A stretch of 64,000 nt of DNA, taken from the NCBI RefSeq assembly GCF_024139115.2, contig NC_085140.1, positions 319,365,259-319,429,258 of the forward strand. The letters are read 5' to 3'. Made by a program: the position numbers and the translations under genes. The notes beneath the pieces are model-generated. The model was not told the origin of the DNA and made no database searches. It saw nothing but the letters and a program-made list of their open reading frames with translations. This DNA comes from Armigeres subalbatus (taxonomy: Eukaryota; Arthropoda; Insecta; Diptera; Culicidae). Of this stretch, positions 1 to 11,338 are shown in pieces (positions within the stretch are counted from its first letter, which is position 1; the number at the start of each line of letters is the position of its first letter).

Positions 1-3000
1 TCAATTGCGTATATTAGCACCCATATTGGTCCCAGTTTCGTATTGGAAGTATCTTACTGTTCCCCTGAAATCCCATTTTCACATCGCATGAAAAATAGTT
101 TATTTTGGGATACTTGGGTAATACAGCCCTCCCGTCCTACTTAGTCACACTTGGTCGACAACTAAGAAGCTTTGCACAAATCCAAAAATTTATATTTGTC
201 TGTCTATGCTATATGTGTTGATGTGAGCGTGTATTTGTGTACAAAAAATAATGTGCCGTGCGGCCGATCACCTTTACAGTCTCTTAAAATGCTCCTGCAG
301 GTACGGATTCACACTGCTTCCGCCCACATGGGTCTCAATTGCGTACTGATGGTTACTAGCAACTCCCCAAAGCTAACATTTTGCGCTCCCTCATGTACGG
401 ATTCGCACTGCCTCCGCCCTCATGGGTCTCAATTGCGTACTGTTGGTTACTATCAACTCCCCAAAGCTAACATTTTGTGCTCCCGCATGTACGGATTCGT
501 ACTGACCCCGCCCTCATGGGTCTCAATTGCGTACTGATGGTTACTAGCAACTCCCCAAAGCTAACATTTTGCGCTCCCTCATGTACGGATTCGCACTGCC
601 TCCGCCCTCATGGGTCTCAATTGCGTACTGTTGGTTACTATCAACTCCCCAAAGCTAACATTTTGCGCTCCCTCATGTACGGATTCGCACTGCCTCCGCC
701 CTCATGGGTCTCAATTGCGTACTGTTGGTTACTATCAACTCCCCAAAGCTAACATTTGCGCTCCCTCATGTACGGATTGCACTGCCTCCGCCCTCATGGG
801 TCTCAATTGCGTACTGTTGGTTACTATCAACTCCCCAAAGCTAACATTTTGCGCTCCCCTCATGTCTGGATTCGCACTGCCTCCGCCCTCATGGGTCTCA
901 ATTGCGTACTGATGGTTTACTATCAACTCCCCAAAGCTAACATTTTGCGCTCCCTCATGTACGGATTCGCACTGCCTCCGCCCTCATGGTTCTCAATTGC
1001 GTATATTAGCACCCATATTGGTCCCAGTTTCGTATTGGAAGTATCTTACTGTTCCCCTGAAATCCCATTTTCACATCGCATGAAAAATAGTTTATTTTGG
1101 GATACTTGGGTAATACAGCCCTCCCGTCCTACTTAGTCACACTTGGTCGACAACTAAGAAGCTTTGCACAAATCCAAAAATTTATATTTGTCTGTCTATG
1201 CTATATGTGTTGATGTGAGCGTGTATTTGTGTACAAAAAATAATGTGCCGTGCGGCCGATCACCTTTACAGTCTCTTAAAATGCTCCTGCAGGTACGGAT
1301 TCACACTGCTTCCGCCCACATGGGTCTCAATTGCGTACTGAATGGTTACTATCAACTCCCCAAAGCTAACATTTTGCGCTCCCTCATGTACGGATTCGCA
1401 CTGCCTCCGCCCTCATGGGTCTCAATTGCGTACTGTTGGTTACTATCAACTCCCCAAAGCTAACATTTTGTGCTCCCGCATGTATGGATTCGTACTGACC
1501 CCGCCCTCATGGGTCTCAATTGCGTACTGATGGTTACTAGCAACTCCCCAAAGCTAACATTTGCGCTCCCTCATGTACGGATTCGCACTGCCTCCGCCCT
1601 CATGGGTCTCAATTGCGTACTGTTGGTTACTATCAACTCCCCAAAGCTAACATTTTGCGCTCCCTCATGTACGGATTCGCACTGCCTCCGCCCTCATGGG
1701 TCTCAATTGCGTACTGTTGGTTACTATCAACTCCCCAAAGCTAACATTTTGCGCTCCCTCATGTACGGATTCGCACTGCCTCCGCCCTCATGGGTCTCAA
1801 TTGCGTACTGTTGGTTACTATCAACTCCCCAAAGCTAACATTTTGCGCTCCCTCATGTATGGATTCGCACTGCCTCCGCCCTCATGGGTCTCAATTGCGT
1901 ACTGATGGTTACTATCAACTCCCCAAAGCTAACATTTTGCGCTCCCTCATGTACGGATTCGCACTTTTCACCTCCCGCCCTCATGGTTCTCAATTGCGTA
2001 TATTAGCACCCATATTGGTCCCAGTTTCGTATTGAAGTATCTTACTGTTCCCTAAAATCCCATTTTCACATCGCACGAAAAAATAGTTTATTTTGGGATA
2101 CTTGGGTAATACAGCCCTCCCGTCCTACTTAGTCACACTTGGTCGACAACTAAGAAGCTTTGCACAAATCCAAAAATTTATATTTGTCTGTCTATGCTAT
2201 ATGTGTTGATGTGAGCGTGTATTTGTGTACAAAAATAATGTGCCGTGCGGCCGATCACCTTTACAGTCTCTTAAAATGCTCCTGCAGGTACGGATTCACA
2301 CTGCTTCCGCCCACATGGGTCTCAATTGCGTACTGATGGTTACTAGCAACTCCCCAAAGCTAACATTTTGCGCTCCCTCATGTACGGATTCGCACTGCCT
2401 CCGCCCTCATGGGTCTCAATTGCGTACTGTTGGTTACTATCAACTCCCCAAAGCTAACATTTTGTGCTCCCGCATGTACGGATTCGTACTGACCCCGCCC
2501 TCATGGGTCTCAATTGCGTACTGATGGTTACTAGCAACTCCCCAAAGCTAACATTTTGCGCTCCCTCATGTACGGATTCGCACTGCCTCCGCCCTCATGG
2601 GTCTCAATTGCGTACTGTTGGTTACTATCAACTCCCCAAAGCTAACATTTTGCGCTCCCTCATGTACGGATTCGCACTGCCTCCGCCCTCATGGGTCTCA
2701 ATTGCGTACTGTTGGTTACTATCAACTCCCCAAAGCTAACATTTTGCGCTCCCCTCATGTACGGATTCGCACTGCCTCCGCCCTCATGGGTCTCAATTGC
2801 GTACTGTTGGTTACTATCAACTCCCCCAAAGCTAACATTTTGCGCTCCCTCATGTATGGATTCACTGCCTCCGCCCTCATGGGTCTCAATTGCGTACTGA
2901 TGGTTACTATCAACTCCCCAAAGCTAACATTTTGCGCTCCCTCATGTACGGATTCGCACTGCCTCCGCCCTCATGGTTCTCAATTGCGTATATTAGCACC

Positions 3001-3270
3001 CATATTGGTCCCAGTTTCGTATTGGAAGTATCTTACTGTTCCCCTGAAATCCCATTTTCACATCGCATGAAAAATAGTTTATTTTGGGATACTTGGGTAA
3101 TACAGCCCTCCCGTCCTACTTAGTCACACTTGGTCGACAACTAAGAAGCTTTGCACAAATCCAAAAATTTATATTTGTCTGTCTAGGCTATATGTGTGGA
3201 TGTGAGCGTGTATTTGTGTACAAAAAATAATGTGCCGTGCGGCCGATCACCTTTACAGTCTCTTAAAATG
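1..3270 (+). repeat. Higher-order tandem satellite, 94-bp monomers in ~990-bp units
   Basis: Three complete units and a partial fourth start at 1, 993, 1990 and 2980 (spacings 992, 997, 990). Each holds a non-monomer spacer of about 290 bp followed by eight monomers of 92-95 bp, most exactly 94 (for example at 331, 425, 519, 613 and 707). The same diagnostic variants recur at the same monomer position in each unit, for example GTGCTCCCGCATGTA near 478, 1470 and 2463, so whole units were duplicated, not single monomers. The left edge lies outside the window. The right edge falls inside the spacer at about 3270. Because 94 is not a multiple of 3, open stretches of 60-157 codons run through all frames; they are by-products of the repeat, not genes. 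Confidence 0.95.
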
Positions 3271-3298
3271 CCCCACCCCCTTCCCCCTCCCATGGCTG

Positions 3299-3372
3299 CC
3301 TCTTGGATTCGAACCTAGAGCATCGACAAAACCGCCAGAATGATGCGCTCACGCTATGCACTCTTCCACGGT
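3299..3372 (-). other. tRNA-like promoter segment, possible SINE head
   Basis: On the minus strand, a GGTTCGAATCC B-box (complement of 3305-3315) lies about 45 bases downstream of an A-box-like TAGCGTGAGCG stretch, tRNA-like spacing. No acceptor stem folds convincingly, so this is not a functional tRNA gene. It abuts the end of the satellite. It could be the head of a tRNA-derived SINE or chance; weak call. Confidence 0.3.
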
Positions 3373-3812
3373 TACTGTTTAAATAGTTTCTGTTATCAAT
3401 TGAAGCCTCTCTTGTCTGAAAAGTCAGGATGTCGGTGAGCTATGCTTTTTGCGCTCTCCACCCTCATTCGTGTGAAACGTTTCGGATAGTGAGCTACCCT
3501 GGGGCATCATTGCGCATCTCCTTTCGACAGCTCTTTCGTATTACTTGTTGCATGGTTTACTCGTTTCGTGTCGAGGTGCGCAATGCCCCTGATTAAAAAG
3601 AGAGCGAGGTGTGTGCAAAATCGGTGTAACAACTTACAGCTCATCACTCACACGATGCAAATTATAGTAGAAGCTCGTCACAAGCTTAATATGTATATGT
3701 AAATACATCCAGTTAGTCGATTCATGTACAAGTTACGAGAGAATGGAGTCGAATCGTGATTACTGGCATTACGATATTGTTCGTTTTCTGTAACAATATC
3801 CTCCGTTTTTTC
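3373..3812. other. Intergenic sequence, no gene seen
   Basis: I see no convincing reading frame, RNA gene or inverted repeat in this stretch. Its moderately GC-rich first half differs in composition from the AT-rich flanks and may be part of an unrecognised dispersed element. Confidence 0.5.
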
Positions 3813-4588
3813 GCCTTTCCCGTACAACGAAGTTGTACCGAAAGGCTATCATTACACTCCGAAAACGAACTTTTTATAGAAGCCTCTGAGACCTATAGTG
3901 TTATACAGTGTTGACCCGATTTTGTCACTCCCCGATTTTGTCTACCCCCGATTTTGTCTACCCCCGATTTTATCACGTTTTCGACCCGATTTTATCACGT
4001 CCCGATTTTGTCACGTTTTCGACCCGATTTTGTCACCCCAAAAATTTTTGTCATTCTTTTTATTTTCGTGAATAATACCAAAAACAGCATTGATTTTCAT
4101 GAAATAACTTTCACCGCCTGTAGTTTATTACGAAAGACTTCTGAGTACCTGGGAAATATTCTGTAAGCAATTTCAACAAGAAATAACGGGTACCGTTCAC
4201 GCATTTGGCCTTTCCAAGGCATAACATGATTCATATTTGTGGAATGAATTAAAAAAAATGAAAATATTTTTTTTCCAATTTTGTCACATACCCTGTTTTA
4301 TCACCCCAAAATTCACCAGGGGGGTGATAAAATCGGGATATTACTGTATACCTATCGACTCAGCTCGACGAACATTAGACAACTTTTCGCAATCCTTAAC
4401 CGATTTTCTCGAAACAAGTTTTATTCGACAGAGGACAAAGCCTTGTTGATAACTATTGAATTTGATAACGATCGATCATTGCGTTTCAAAGTTATGAAGA
4501 AAATTATAAATCGAACCATTTAAGCGTCATATAAGGTGGTGTCTTAACTAAATGCGAGAAAGGCACCACCAACGCTAGGTGGATTAAT
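3813..4588 (+). repeat. Dispersed GCCTTTC...GAAAGGC repeat, copy A
   Basis: The element starts with a short hairpin (GCCTTTCCCGTACAAC followed by GTTGTACCGAAAGGC) and ends with CGAGAAAGGC (4555-4564) followed by a conserved CGCTAGGTGGATTAAT. The outermost 10 bases form an imperfect inverted pair. Copy B at 6601 and copy C (reversed) at 60597-60929 share the same internal text, for example the segment on falling-rise 'AACCGATTTTCTCG' and 'GAGTCGA/TCGACTC'. There is no coding potential. Copy A is split by the TA-type MITE at 3906-4346. I cannot assign a superfamily. Confidence 0.7.
3906..4346. mobile_element. 441-bp TA-type MITE (Tc1/mariner-like ends)
   Basis: The ends are inverted and imperfect: CAGTGTTGACCCGATTTTGT on the left and CAGTAATATCCCGATTTTAT read inward from the right. 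The element is flanked by TA on both sides (3904-3905 and 4347-4348). CAGT termini and a TA duplication fit Tc1/mariner-type transposition. The left subterminal region holds about six copies of a CCCGATTTTGTC motif, which could bind a transposase. No transposase reading frame is present, so it is non-autonomous. Confidence 0.85.
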
Positions 4589-6600
4589 CCGTTTTTTTTA
4601 AGAATCAGAAGTGAATAAATAATATTTCTTACAAACGTTAAACAAAAATTATCATCATCACGTACTACTGTAGGGTAAGAGAAGGGTTTGTTTAATTAAA
4701 TTATGCATACCTAAAACAATACGAGAGGGAGGGATACTGCCTTTTTTTAATCACGTCATGTGTGAACAGCCCCAAATGAGAGTCGAGTTTGATACAAGTA
4801 GTAATATTCCGCTTGTGTTTATACATTTTTTCGTTACGTTATGAAATTCTCTTATCCTCTGAAAATTAATTTGTCATTTTTTTTATGTTCATTTTGAAAT
4901 TCTTTTTTTTTCGGTTCGGCCAAACCAATTATTGATATACAATTCTGTGGACCTAGTTTGATCGTAAATGATTAAAAAACATATTATCTACCCTTTCTTG
5001 CACATTATAAAATGTAATAAAAGAACACCTTAGAGCTATCAAAATATATTGTAGAAGAATAGATTCCATTATTTTCATCGTCTCGCATTTATTTGCATTC
5101 ATTTTGATGCATTGCAGCCATTCCAGACATTTTTTGAAGGATTTTTTCCAAGGGCCTTGAACATATAAACACGAATTTATTCAAAAAAGTTATAATTGAA
5201 AAACGAAAAAAGCATCGTTGAAATAGAAACGAATCAAAGTGACGAACGTCACAGGCATGGTTCTTTACATGAAGTAACATCTCTCATGGAAAATGGTATA
5301 ACAGAGTCATAGTCTATGTTTGATTGACGAAGAATTTGAAAGATTGTTTAAAAATTTAACAAGAAAGGGAAAGAAAAAACTACAAACAATCCCCAGTTTT
5401 CCCTGTTTCCCTTCGAACATCCTGAAATTCGTTTGAAAAATTTAGGGAGGCATGGGGACGAAAGTTAAAAACAGTAATTGTGTTAATAAACTCGCTACTT
5501 CGAATTGAATAAGATTATGTTTTCACAGATTTTGTTTTAGAAGTTTAGGTCTAAGATTTCACGCTTCCAAACAATTTTTGTAAGGTTTTCATGACATGGT
5601 AATGTAGAAAAAAAAAACAGATTGATCCACCTAGCGTTTATTTAGCCCTTTTAGAGCTTAAAGAACGATTTTCGATGTTTTTGTTGCCTAAGGTAAACAA
5701 TAAGAGGTGTTTTGGTAGATCGCGATGTGATTTTCTTTGCAGGCTACTAATTTTTCCGTTCGTCAAATACTTAAGTTTAATGACTATCCTCTAGGAATCC
5801 AAAACTAAATGCGTTTTCAAGAGCACACCACTCAACATGGAAGCAACACTCAACATGCTACTTTGATCCCTCTATTGTGTTTTTTCAAAACTAAGTATAC
5901 GTAAAGGATATATGATCGCTCCAAAAACATTTTTTTTATAGAAGGCCCGGATATATTCAAAAGCAATTTTTTTCCAGGGAAAAATTCTAAATGTATTATT
6001 TAATTTTATAAATTGATGCAATGCATAAAAACGAACGCAAATATATGTGAATTGATGAAAGTAGTGGAATCTATCTTTCTACAGTGATATTTTGGCCTGA
6101 GGCTTTATTTTTTTTATTATTAACATGTGAGGGAGGCACCGCTATGTGCATTATTCTGTTTTTTTTTCTTCATAAGAAGGAATTTATCCGCTATATAAAC
6201 ACCTTGGTGAGAATGCAATTTCATGCTCGTGTGGTACCTATTATACCGTGTAGAATCACCCAAAAATAAAAACAAGGATCAGAAAAATTATATTGAACAT
6301 ATTAAGACATTATTATAATAAAGAATAACTCACGCCAACTTTACGCCGATTAACGGTACCGTGCCACTGCAGTTCCAGAATTCCAATATGACTTCTTCAC
6401 TCTTCGAGAACCTTCTAAATCGCCGTGCCAATCGATAACATATTTGACTACAGAATTTCTGATCATTTTTTAGCTCTTCGTGATCTTCTTTATCGAATTG
6501 ACGTGCCTTACACACATCGATAGCACGATTTTGTTAAACACATCAGAAATTACTCTTCGGCATTATTCGAAACTTATATGCCAACCACCAACACATTTTT
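4589..6600. other. AT-rich intergenic DNA, no gene seen
   Basis: The stretch is AT-rich with many homopolymer runs. Open frames are 60-70 codons and unremarkable. A reversed fragment of the TGGATTAAT end motif (ATTGATCCACCTAGCG) lies near 5620, so part of this is old copies of the same repeat family as 3813-4588. Confidence 0.5.
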
Positions 6601-6925
6601 GCCTTTCTCGTACAACAAAGTTGTACCGAAAGGCTATCATTTCACTCCAAAATCGAACTTTTGATAGAAGTCCCGGAGACCCATAGTGTTATATACCATT
6701 CGACTCAGCTCGATGAGCTGAACAAATGTCTGTCTGTCCGTGTGTGCGTATGTGTGTGTGTATGTGTGTGCGTGTGTGTGTGCACAAAATGCTATAAAAA
6801 CATTAGCCAAATTTTCACATAGAAACTCTTAACCGATTTTCTTGCAACAAGTTGCATCCGACAGAGACTAAAACGCTGTTGATCACTATTGAATTTCATA
6901 ATAATTGCAAATTGCAAAAATAGAT
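6601..6925 (+). repeat. Dispersed GCCTTTC...GAAAGGC repeat, copy B (partial)
   Basis: It begins with the perfect family start GCCTTTCTCGTACAAC and continues colinearly with copy A, but without the insertion that copy A carries. It therefore shows the empty site, GTTATATACC near 6690. It contains a CA/TG-rich run at about 6735-6784 and fades out near 6925 before the expected CGAGAAAGGC end. Confidence 0.7.
6735..6784. repeat. Imperfect (TG)n microsatellite
   Basis: About 50 bases of TGTG interrupted by CG and TA steps, lying inside copy B of the dispersed repeat; probably an expanded internal tract of that family. Confidence 0.8.
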
Positions 6926-7233
6926 AATATTAAAATAGTGATGAGACATAGTCACGTAGAACAATAATGTGTTATGAAAATGCCTTGCATCTATGAATAT
7001 TTTAAAGAAAGTTTCTCCGTGGCTTGCTCCCATTACGAGTTTCATCGTACTATAAAGATGCTCGTGTTGCGCGCATTTAGGCGTAAGTATGCTCTTCGTT
7101 CAGTTTCATAGTACTATGAAATTGTCCGAAAGTCAAAATTCGAACATAGGAAATTTGAGAAACTTTTGGCAGCGCCATCTGTCGTCTACTAGTGTAAATT
7201 TTCTATCATAACATTAGACGGTGTAACTGTTTT

Positions 7234-7316
7234 GCCTTTCTTGTACATCATCGAGGTGTAAGCGTAAAGGCTACATTTATTACCTTTTTACGCGAGAAAG
7301 GCGCCATCACCGCTAG
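7234..7316 (+). repeat. Miniature (83-bp) version of the GCCTTTC repeat
   Basis: Only the two ends of the family are present: GCCTTTCTTGTAC at the left and CGAGAAAGGCGCCATCACC at the right, about 80 bp apart. This suggests an internally deleted derivative. It is followed at once by a short TAGCTTAGCTTAGCTTAG tandem (from about 7315) and by sequence that looks repetitive. Confidence 0.6.
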
Positions 7317-8556
7317 CTTAGCTTAGCTTAGACTGACTGTACATATCAATGGTTGCTACTCCATGATTGATCAGAACTGGTGCAAATTGCACTACGATCC
7401 AAGTGAATAGTGGTTGGGATTTACCAAATATTCTCGAAGTGCACGTTTCAGCAGCTCGTAAATGTTGATCAATAACGGCGCCGGCCAAGTCCTTACAGTC
7501 AGTTGGGAAAGGGAGGGAATGTTAGTGTGTGGTTATTGTTGCTACTAGAGACCGAGAATACCTCTGCATCTCCACAATTACCACGGGAAGGAAGTTGTTA
7601 GTTGGGAGGGGTAATCAGTTACATATATCGGGATTCACCATGGAAAGTGATGTGACCTATGCAACTTCTAAACTACAGCATTAGCATTCCCTTAATTTGT
7701 TCAATTGTTCATCCTTCGCGAGAATAAACAATCAATCGCTCAAAGTAAGCGATTGTTCATTTGAATTTCAGATTAGGCGCCCGCGTCATCATTTCTTTAA
7801 CGTAAGGAAAGTAAAAAAAATTAAAAATAAAGTAATATTCACGGCTGTTCAACCATATTGATCGGAAAGCTAATGTCAATCAGCAACCCTTATTTTATCT
7901 CTATTTTGAGGTTAAATAAGAATGTTCAGCCAGAGACATATTTTGTTAAATTACGTTTATTTTGCATTACTTTCACGCGCATGTGTGTCGCTTGCCGTGA
8001 CCAGTATACCGTAATGAGAATCTGATTGGTATTAATCCTGATGTTCCGGTTGGAAAAAAGATGTGTAGTACTACTAGGGGAAGCAAGGGCACTATTCTCA
8101 GAAAAGTGAATATAGGTGCCTTCCGCTAAGAAGCAAAAGCGTTAGCTATGTACATATTGGGTATGGTTGATAAATTATCGTGTAATAAAGGACATGGATG
8201 TATGACAGCTGAAGAATGGAATAATTGGTTTGATCTCACCGAATTTGATCCGTGATGTAGTTCGTCGTCGGTAAATCTGCTTAGGGTCCGTTTCTCGATC
8301 CCTGTTTCGCCATCGTTACTCAAAACATTCCAGATGGGTGGAAAAACACTTTCAAAATCTTGAGTTCACCATTTGAAACAGAAATTAACGCACAGTTTCT
8401 GATGGACCGTGGAGTGTGCAGTTTTTTGATGGAGCTTGCAGTTTCAATTGGTGGCTTCCACTTGACTTGTAACACTGTTGTAACCTGAAAACTTTGGATA
8501 TCCAAAACCAATCTTTTCACAAAATGATTGGCAGGGCAAAAAAAAAAAAAAAAATC
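7317..8556. other. Intergenic sequence with possible old repeats
   Basis: A short (TTAGC)n run near 7316-7331 opens the stretch. From about 7330 to 7600 the text resembles an Aedes dispersed repeat I half-recognise but cannot name. No coding region is supported. Confidence 0.4.
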
Positions 8557-8590
8557 CGAGAAAGGCGCCATCACCGCTAGGTGGATTAAT
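8557..8590 (+). repeat. Right-end fragment of the GCCTTTC repeat
   Basis: CGAGAAAGGCGCCATCACCG followed by CTAGGTGGATTAAT matches the right end of copy A. A run of 16 A immediately upstream replaces the body of the element. Confidence 0.6.
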
Positions 8591-8732
8591 TTGGGTTTTG
8601 ATTATCGATCTGCTTCGTTTATCATACTTCTTCAAACGATGAAACATGCGAATGAATTATTGGTAGTGGCTGATTTTCTACTCGCCGCTATCACATCCCG
8701 GCGCTATAGTATATGCGCAAAATAGCCAGCAT

Positions 8733-8941
8733 GAGTTAACCACCAGAAATTTGTATGGCGAAAGACATCTAACGCGGGTTTTCTCAAGATTAGGAACATT
8801 TCATGAAAAACTATTTGGTACCGGTTATGAAGGATGATGTCCGCTACTACGCCTACCAAATATTTTTTCGATTAAGGTGCTTAATTTCGAGTAATCGAAC
8901 CGTAGATGCCTTTCGCCATACTGATTTCAGAAAGTTAACTC
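8733..8941. mobile_element. 209-bp MITE with ~39-bp inverted ends
   Basis: The left end GAGTTAACCACCAGAAATTT and the right end read inward, GAGTTAACTTTCTGAAATCA, continue into a shared GTATGGCGAAAGRCATCTA. About three quarters of the 39 end positions match. No unambiguous target duplication is visible, and there is no reading frame. Confidence 0.75.
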
Positions 8942-9274
8942 CTTCCGTGCCGCTGTAAGCACGCTCAAAGTAGGCGATTCATTCACACTGATTCAGCAAA
9001 ACAACATCTAAACAAAACATTAATAACTCTTTCACGTTTCGCGACACTCCCCGAAAGAATCTGCCTCTAAATTGATGCCACACTTAGAAATCAAATTTCT
9101 GCCAAGAAAATCAAAAATTACTCTCCCGTACTTCTGTATCTTCTCATTCAAACTGTATCGAAAAATAACCCTTTTCTACTATAATTCTATCAGTATTTCA
9201 TGAATTCAAAAAAAAATAACCCACTCAAGTATTCATCCACCAATTAAATACTTCGAAAATTCCTCCAAGAACTC

Positions 9275-9913
9275 TGTTGCGGCCTGAAACCACAACTGGC
9301 AACCCGGCGAGAACTGACAGGCGAGATGTAGTCTAACCATTCCGGTCTACAACTAATGTATGCTATTGCTTTTGTTGAGACGTCAGACAGTGACAAGACA
9401 AATTATAATATTGTAATGCTTCGGTGGTTCGCCAAATCGGCCTTTAGATTTGTTAAATAATTATAAATAGTTAAAATAGCTAAAATTAGTTTCCCAATTT
9501 ATTGATAACGTGTGGGACAAATGATAAGGTATTTAAATGAGGTTGAACCTGTAATTGATTGAACTTAAACTTAATTACTGTAACAGGCTAACACATCAAT
9601 AAGATCAAAGTAGGTGGAAGACGAATAATATGTATCTGCGGTAATCATAGGTCGCATATTACAAGTATGTTGTGGATAGCATTATGTATCTCTTCACTTA
9701 CCTAATTAATTTAATTAGCCTTTAGCCTATCTTAGTCTTGTACGCGCTATAGTTGATACGTGGACAAATAGTGTAGAGAAGAGCACTGAATTGTAAGTCT
9801 AACCATGTAGTATCCAAATCGATTCTCATTTGTTTATAATTTCTAGTTTTGGAGCTACCGTGAATTGAATAAAGCTACCAGAAATCAGAATTCTCTCTAG
9901 TCCAGCATCAACA
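9275..9913 (+). repeat. 5' LTR of the BEL/Pao element
   Basis: 639 bp, TG...CA termini. It differs from the 3' LTR by a 4-base indel (the TATG near 9630 is missing there) and at least two substitutions, one near 9340 and one near 9490. An AATAAA polyadenylation signal lies at 9868-9873. Only 18 bases separate the LTR end from the Gag ATG, and no TGG-initial tRNA primer site is evident in that gap. Confidence 0.96.
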
Positions 9914-9931
9914 TTCTCCAAAAAATTCATC

Positions 9932-11293
9932 ATGACTGATCTCCAGAAAACGCCAGAGCCCATATTGTCTGGTTGTGTTGCCTGCAACCGATCTCACACC
10001 GAGGATGACTTTGTTTGCTGTGATAAATGCGACCGGTGGTGGCATTTTTCATGTGCTGGTGTTACCGCTTCTATAGCGACACGCGACTGGATTTGCTCCA
10101 GGTGCCTGCCAGCCCCATGCCCCTCCATCGGTAGTTTACTTTCGCATCGATCTACAACATCAAGTCAAAAATTGAGACGAGAGCAACATCTGGCATACCT
10201 AGCGGAACAACATGAGTTAGAGAGACAACAGATGTTGAGAGAGCATGAATTGCAGAAAAAGCATTTAGAGCAAAAGCACCAACTGCTTGCAGTGGAAGAC
10301 GATGGCGAGAACCACAGCATTCGCAGCCATCGAAGCATCATGAGTTCCAATACGCGCAGCATCCGTACGGCTGATTGGGTAAATCATCATAACGTCCAGA
10401 CAGCTGCACACGAAGAGGGTGCTGTAGGGGGAACCGGGATACCCACAGCTACGGTTCAGATCCCTAAAGACTCCCACAAACCAGACAAAACAGCAGCCAT
10501 AGCGGATTCGGAACTAGTTAGTGCACTTAAAGCAACGTTCAGAACGCGAGAAGACGAATCTCAAAGGCAAATTCGAATGCTTCAAGATCAGGTGAGGCAA
10601 TTAGAAATTGAAATGCAGCGCAAGAGAAATTGCGATCAAAACACCAGCGCTCCAACCATGAAAGGAGCAATTCCCAAAGCACGACCGAGCATTCCTAACA
10701 TTGAACCCTCATCTAAAACCACACGTGGTGAAATAGATTGGCAAATCTCTCCTATCGAGACTGGCAGATCGTTGTCGTCTGTATTGCTGACCAATGAGCA
10801 GCAGCGAAAATCCGCGCACTCATTACAGGAAAGCGTAATACCAAACTCCTTCGTAACAGAAAACATCCCCCTTCCAAAAAGGCAAATATCGGAACAGCAG
10901 CGTAATACCGCGCGTTCGGGTCAAGTAAGGGATGTCCAACTTGCGATGGTTCAAACCGAACCGTGTAATGTCTCGGATAATAACAGGTCGAAATGCAGCT
11001 TCCCCTTGAATCAACAACCAACAAAGGTACAGCGGCCCCTTTCAGCGGCACATAGCACGAACTTTGGCTTATCCCAGCAGCATCAGCGAGAACCTACCTC
11101 GCAAGGTCTTGGTCCTACCCAAGAGCAATTGGCTGCTAGGCAAGTTTTACCAAGAGATCTGCCGACATTCACTGGTGATCCTTCCGACTGGCCCGTATTT
11201 ATAAGCCACTATAATTACACAACCCAAGCCTGTGGATATAGCAACGGAGAAAATATGATACGGCTTCAACGATGCTTGAAGGGTGTAGCATAG
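9932..11293 (+). pseudogene. BEL/Pao Gag, N-terminal part with PHD finger
   Basis: The ATG at 9932 is the first after the LTR. Residues about 15-60 form a PHD-type zinc finger (CxxC...CCxKC...WWHxxC...CxxC). Residues about 83-120 are a charged coiled coil rich in Q, E, H and L. A second helical stretch falls near 205-235. The C-terminal end (FTGDPSDWPVF) is the start of the retrotransposon Gag domain Pfam calls DUF1759. The frame ends at TAG 11291-11293, but the same frame continues the Gag domain without interruption, so the stop is a nonsense mutation splitting one polyprotein. Gag would form the particle; the role of the PHD finger is not known to me. Confidence 0.9.
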
Positions 11294-11338
11294 GAGTCTG
11301 TACGGAGTCGGTTAATCCTTCCAGCATCCACTCCTCAA

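Noticed and set aside
172..3123. About fifteen open frames of 60-157 codons with near-identical peptides in the first 3 kb.
   Set aside because: They follow from the 94-bp monomer (94 is 1 modulo 3), which rotates one stop-poor sequence through all frames. No start context, domain or codon pattern supports coding.
1..3270. CRISPR-like regularly spaced repeats.
   Set aside because: Monomers abut without unique spacers, are too long, and the window is clearly eukaryotic.
3299..3372. A functional tRNA gene.
   Set aside because: Only the B-box is convincing; the acceptor and anticodon stems do not fold.
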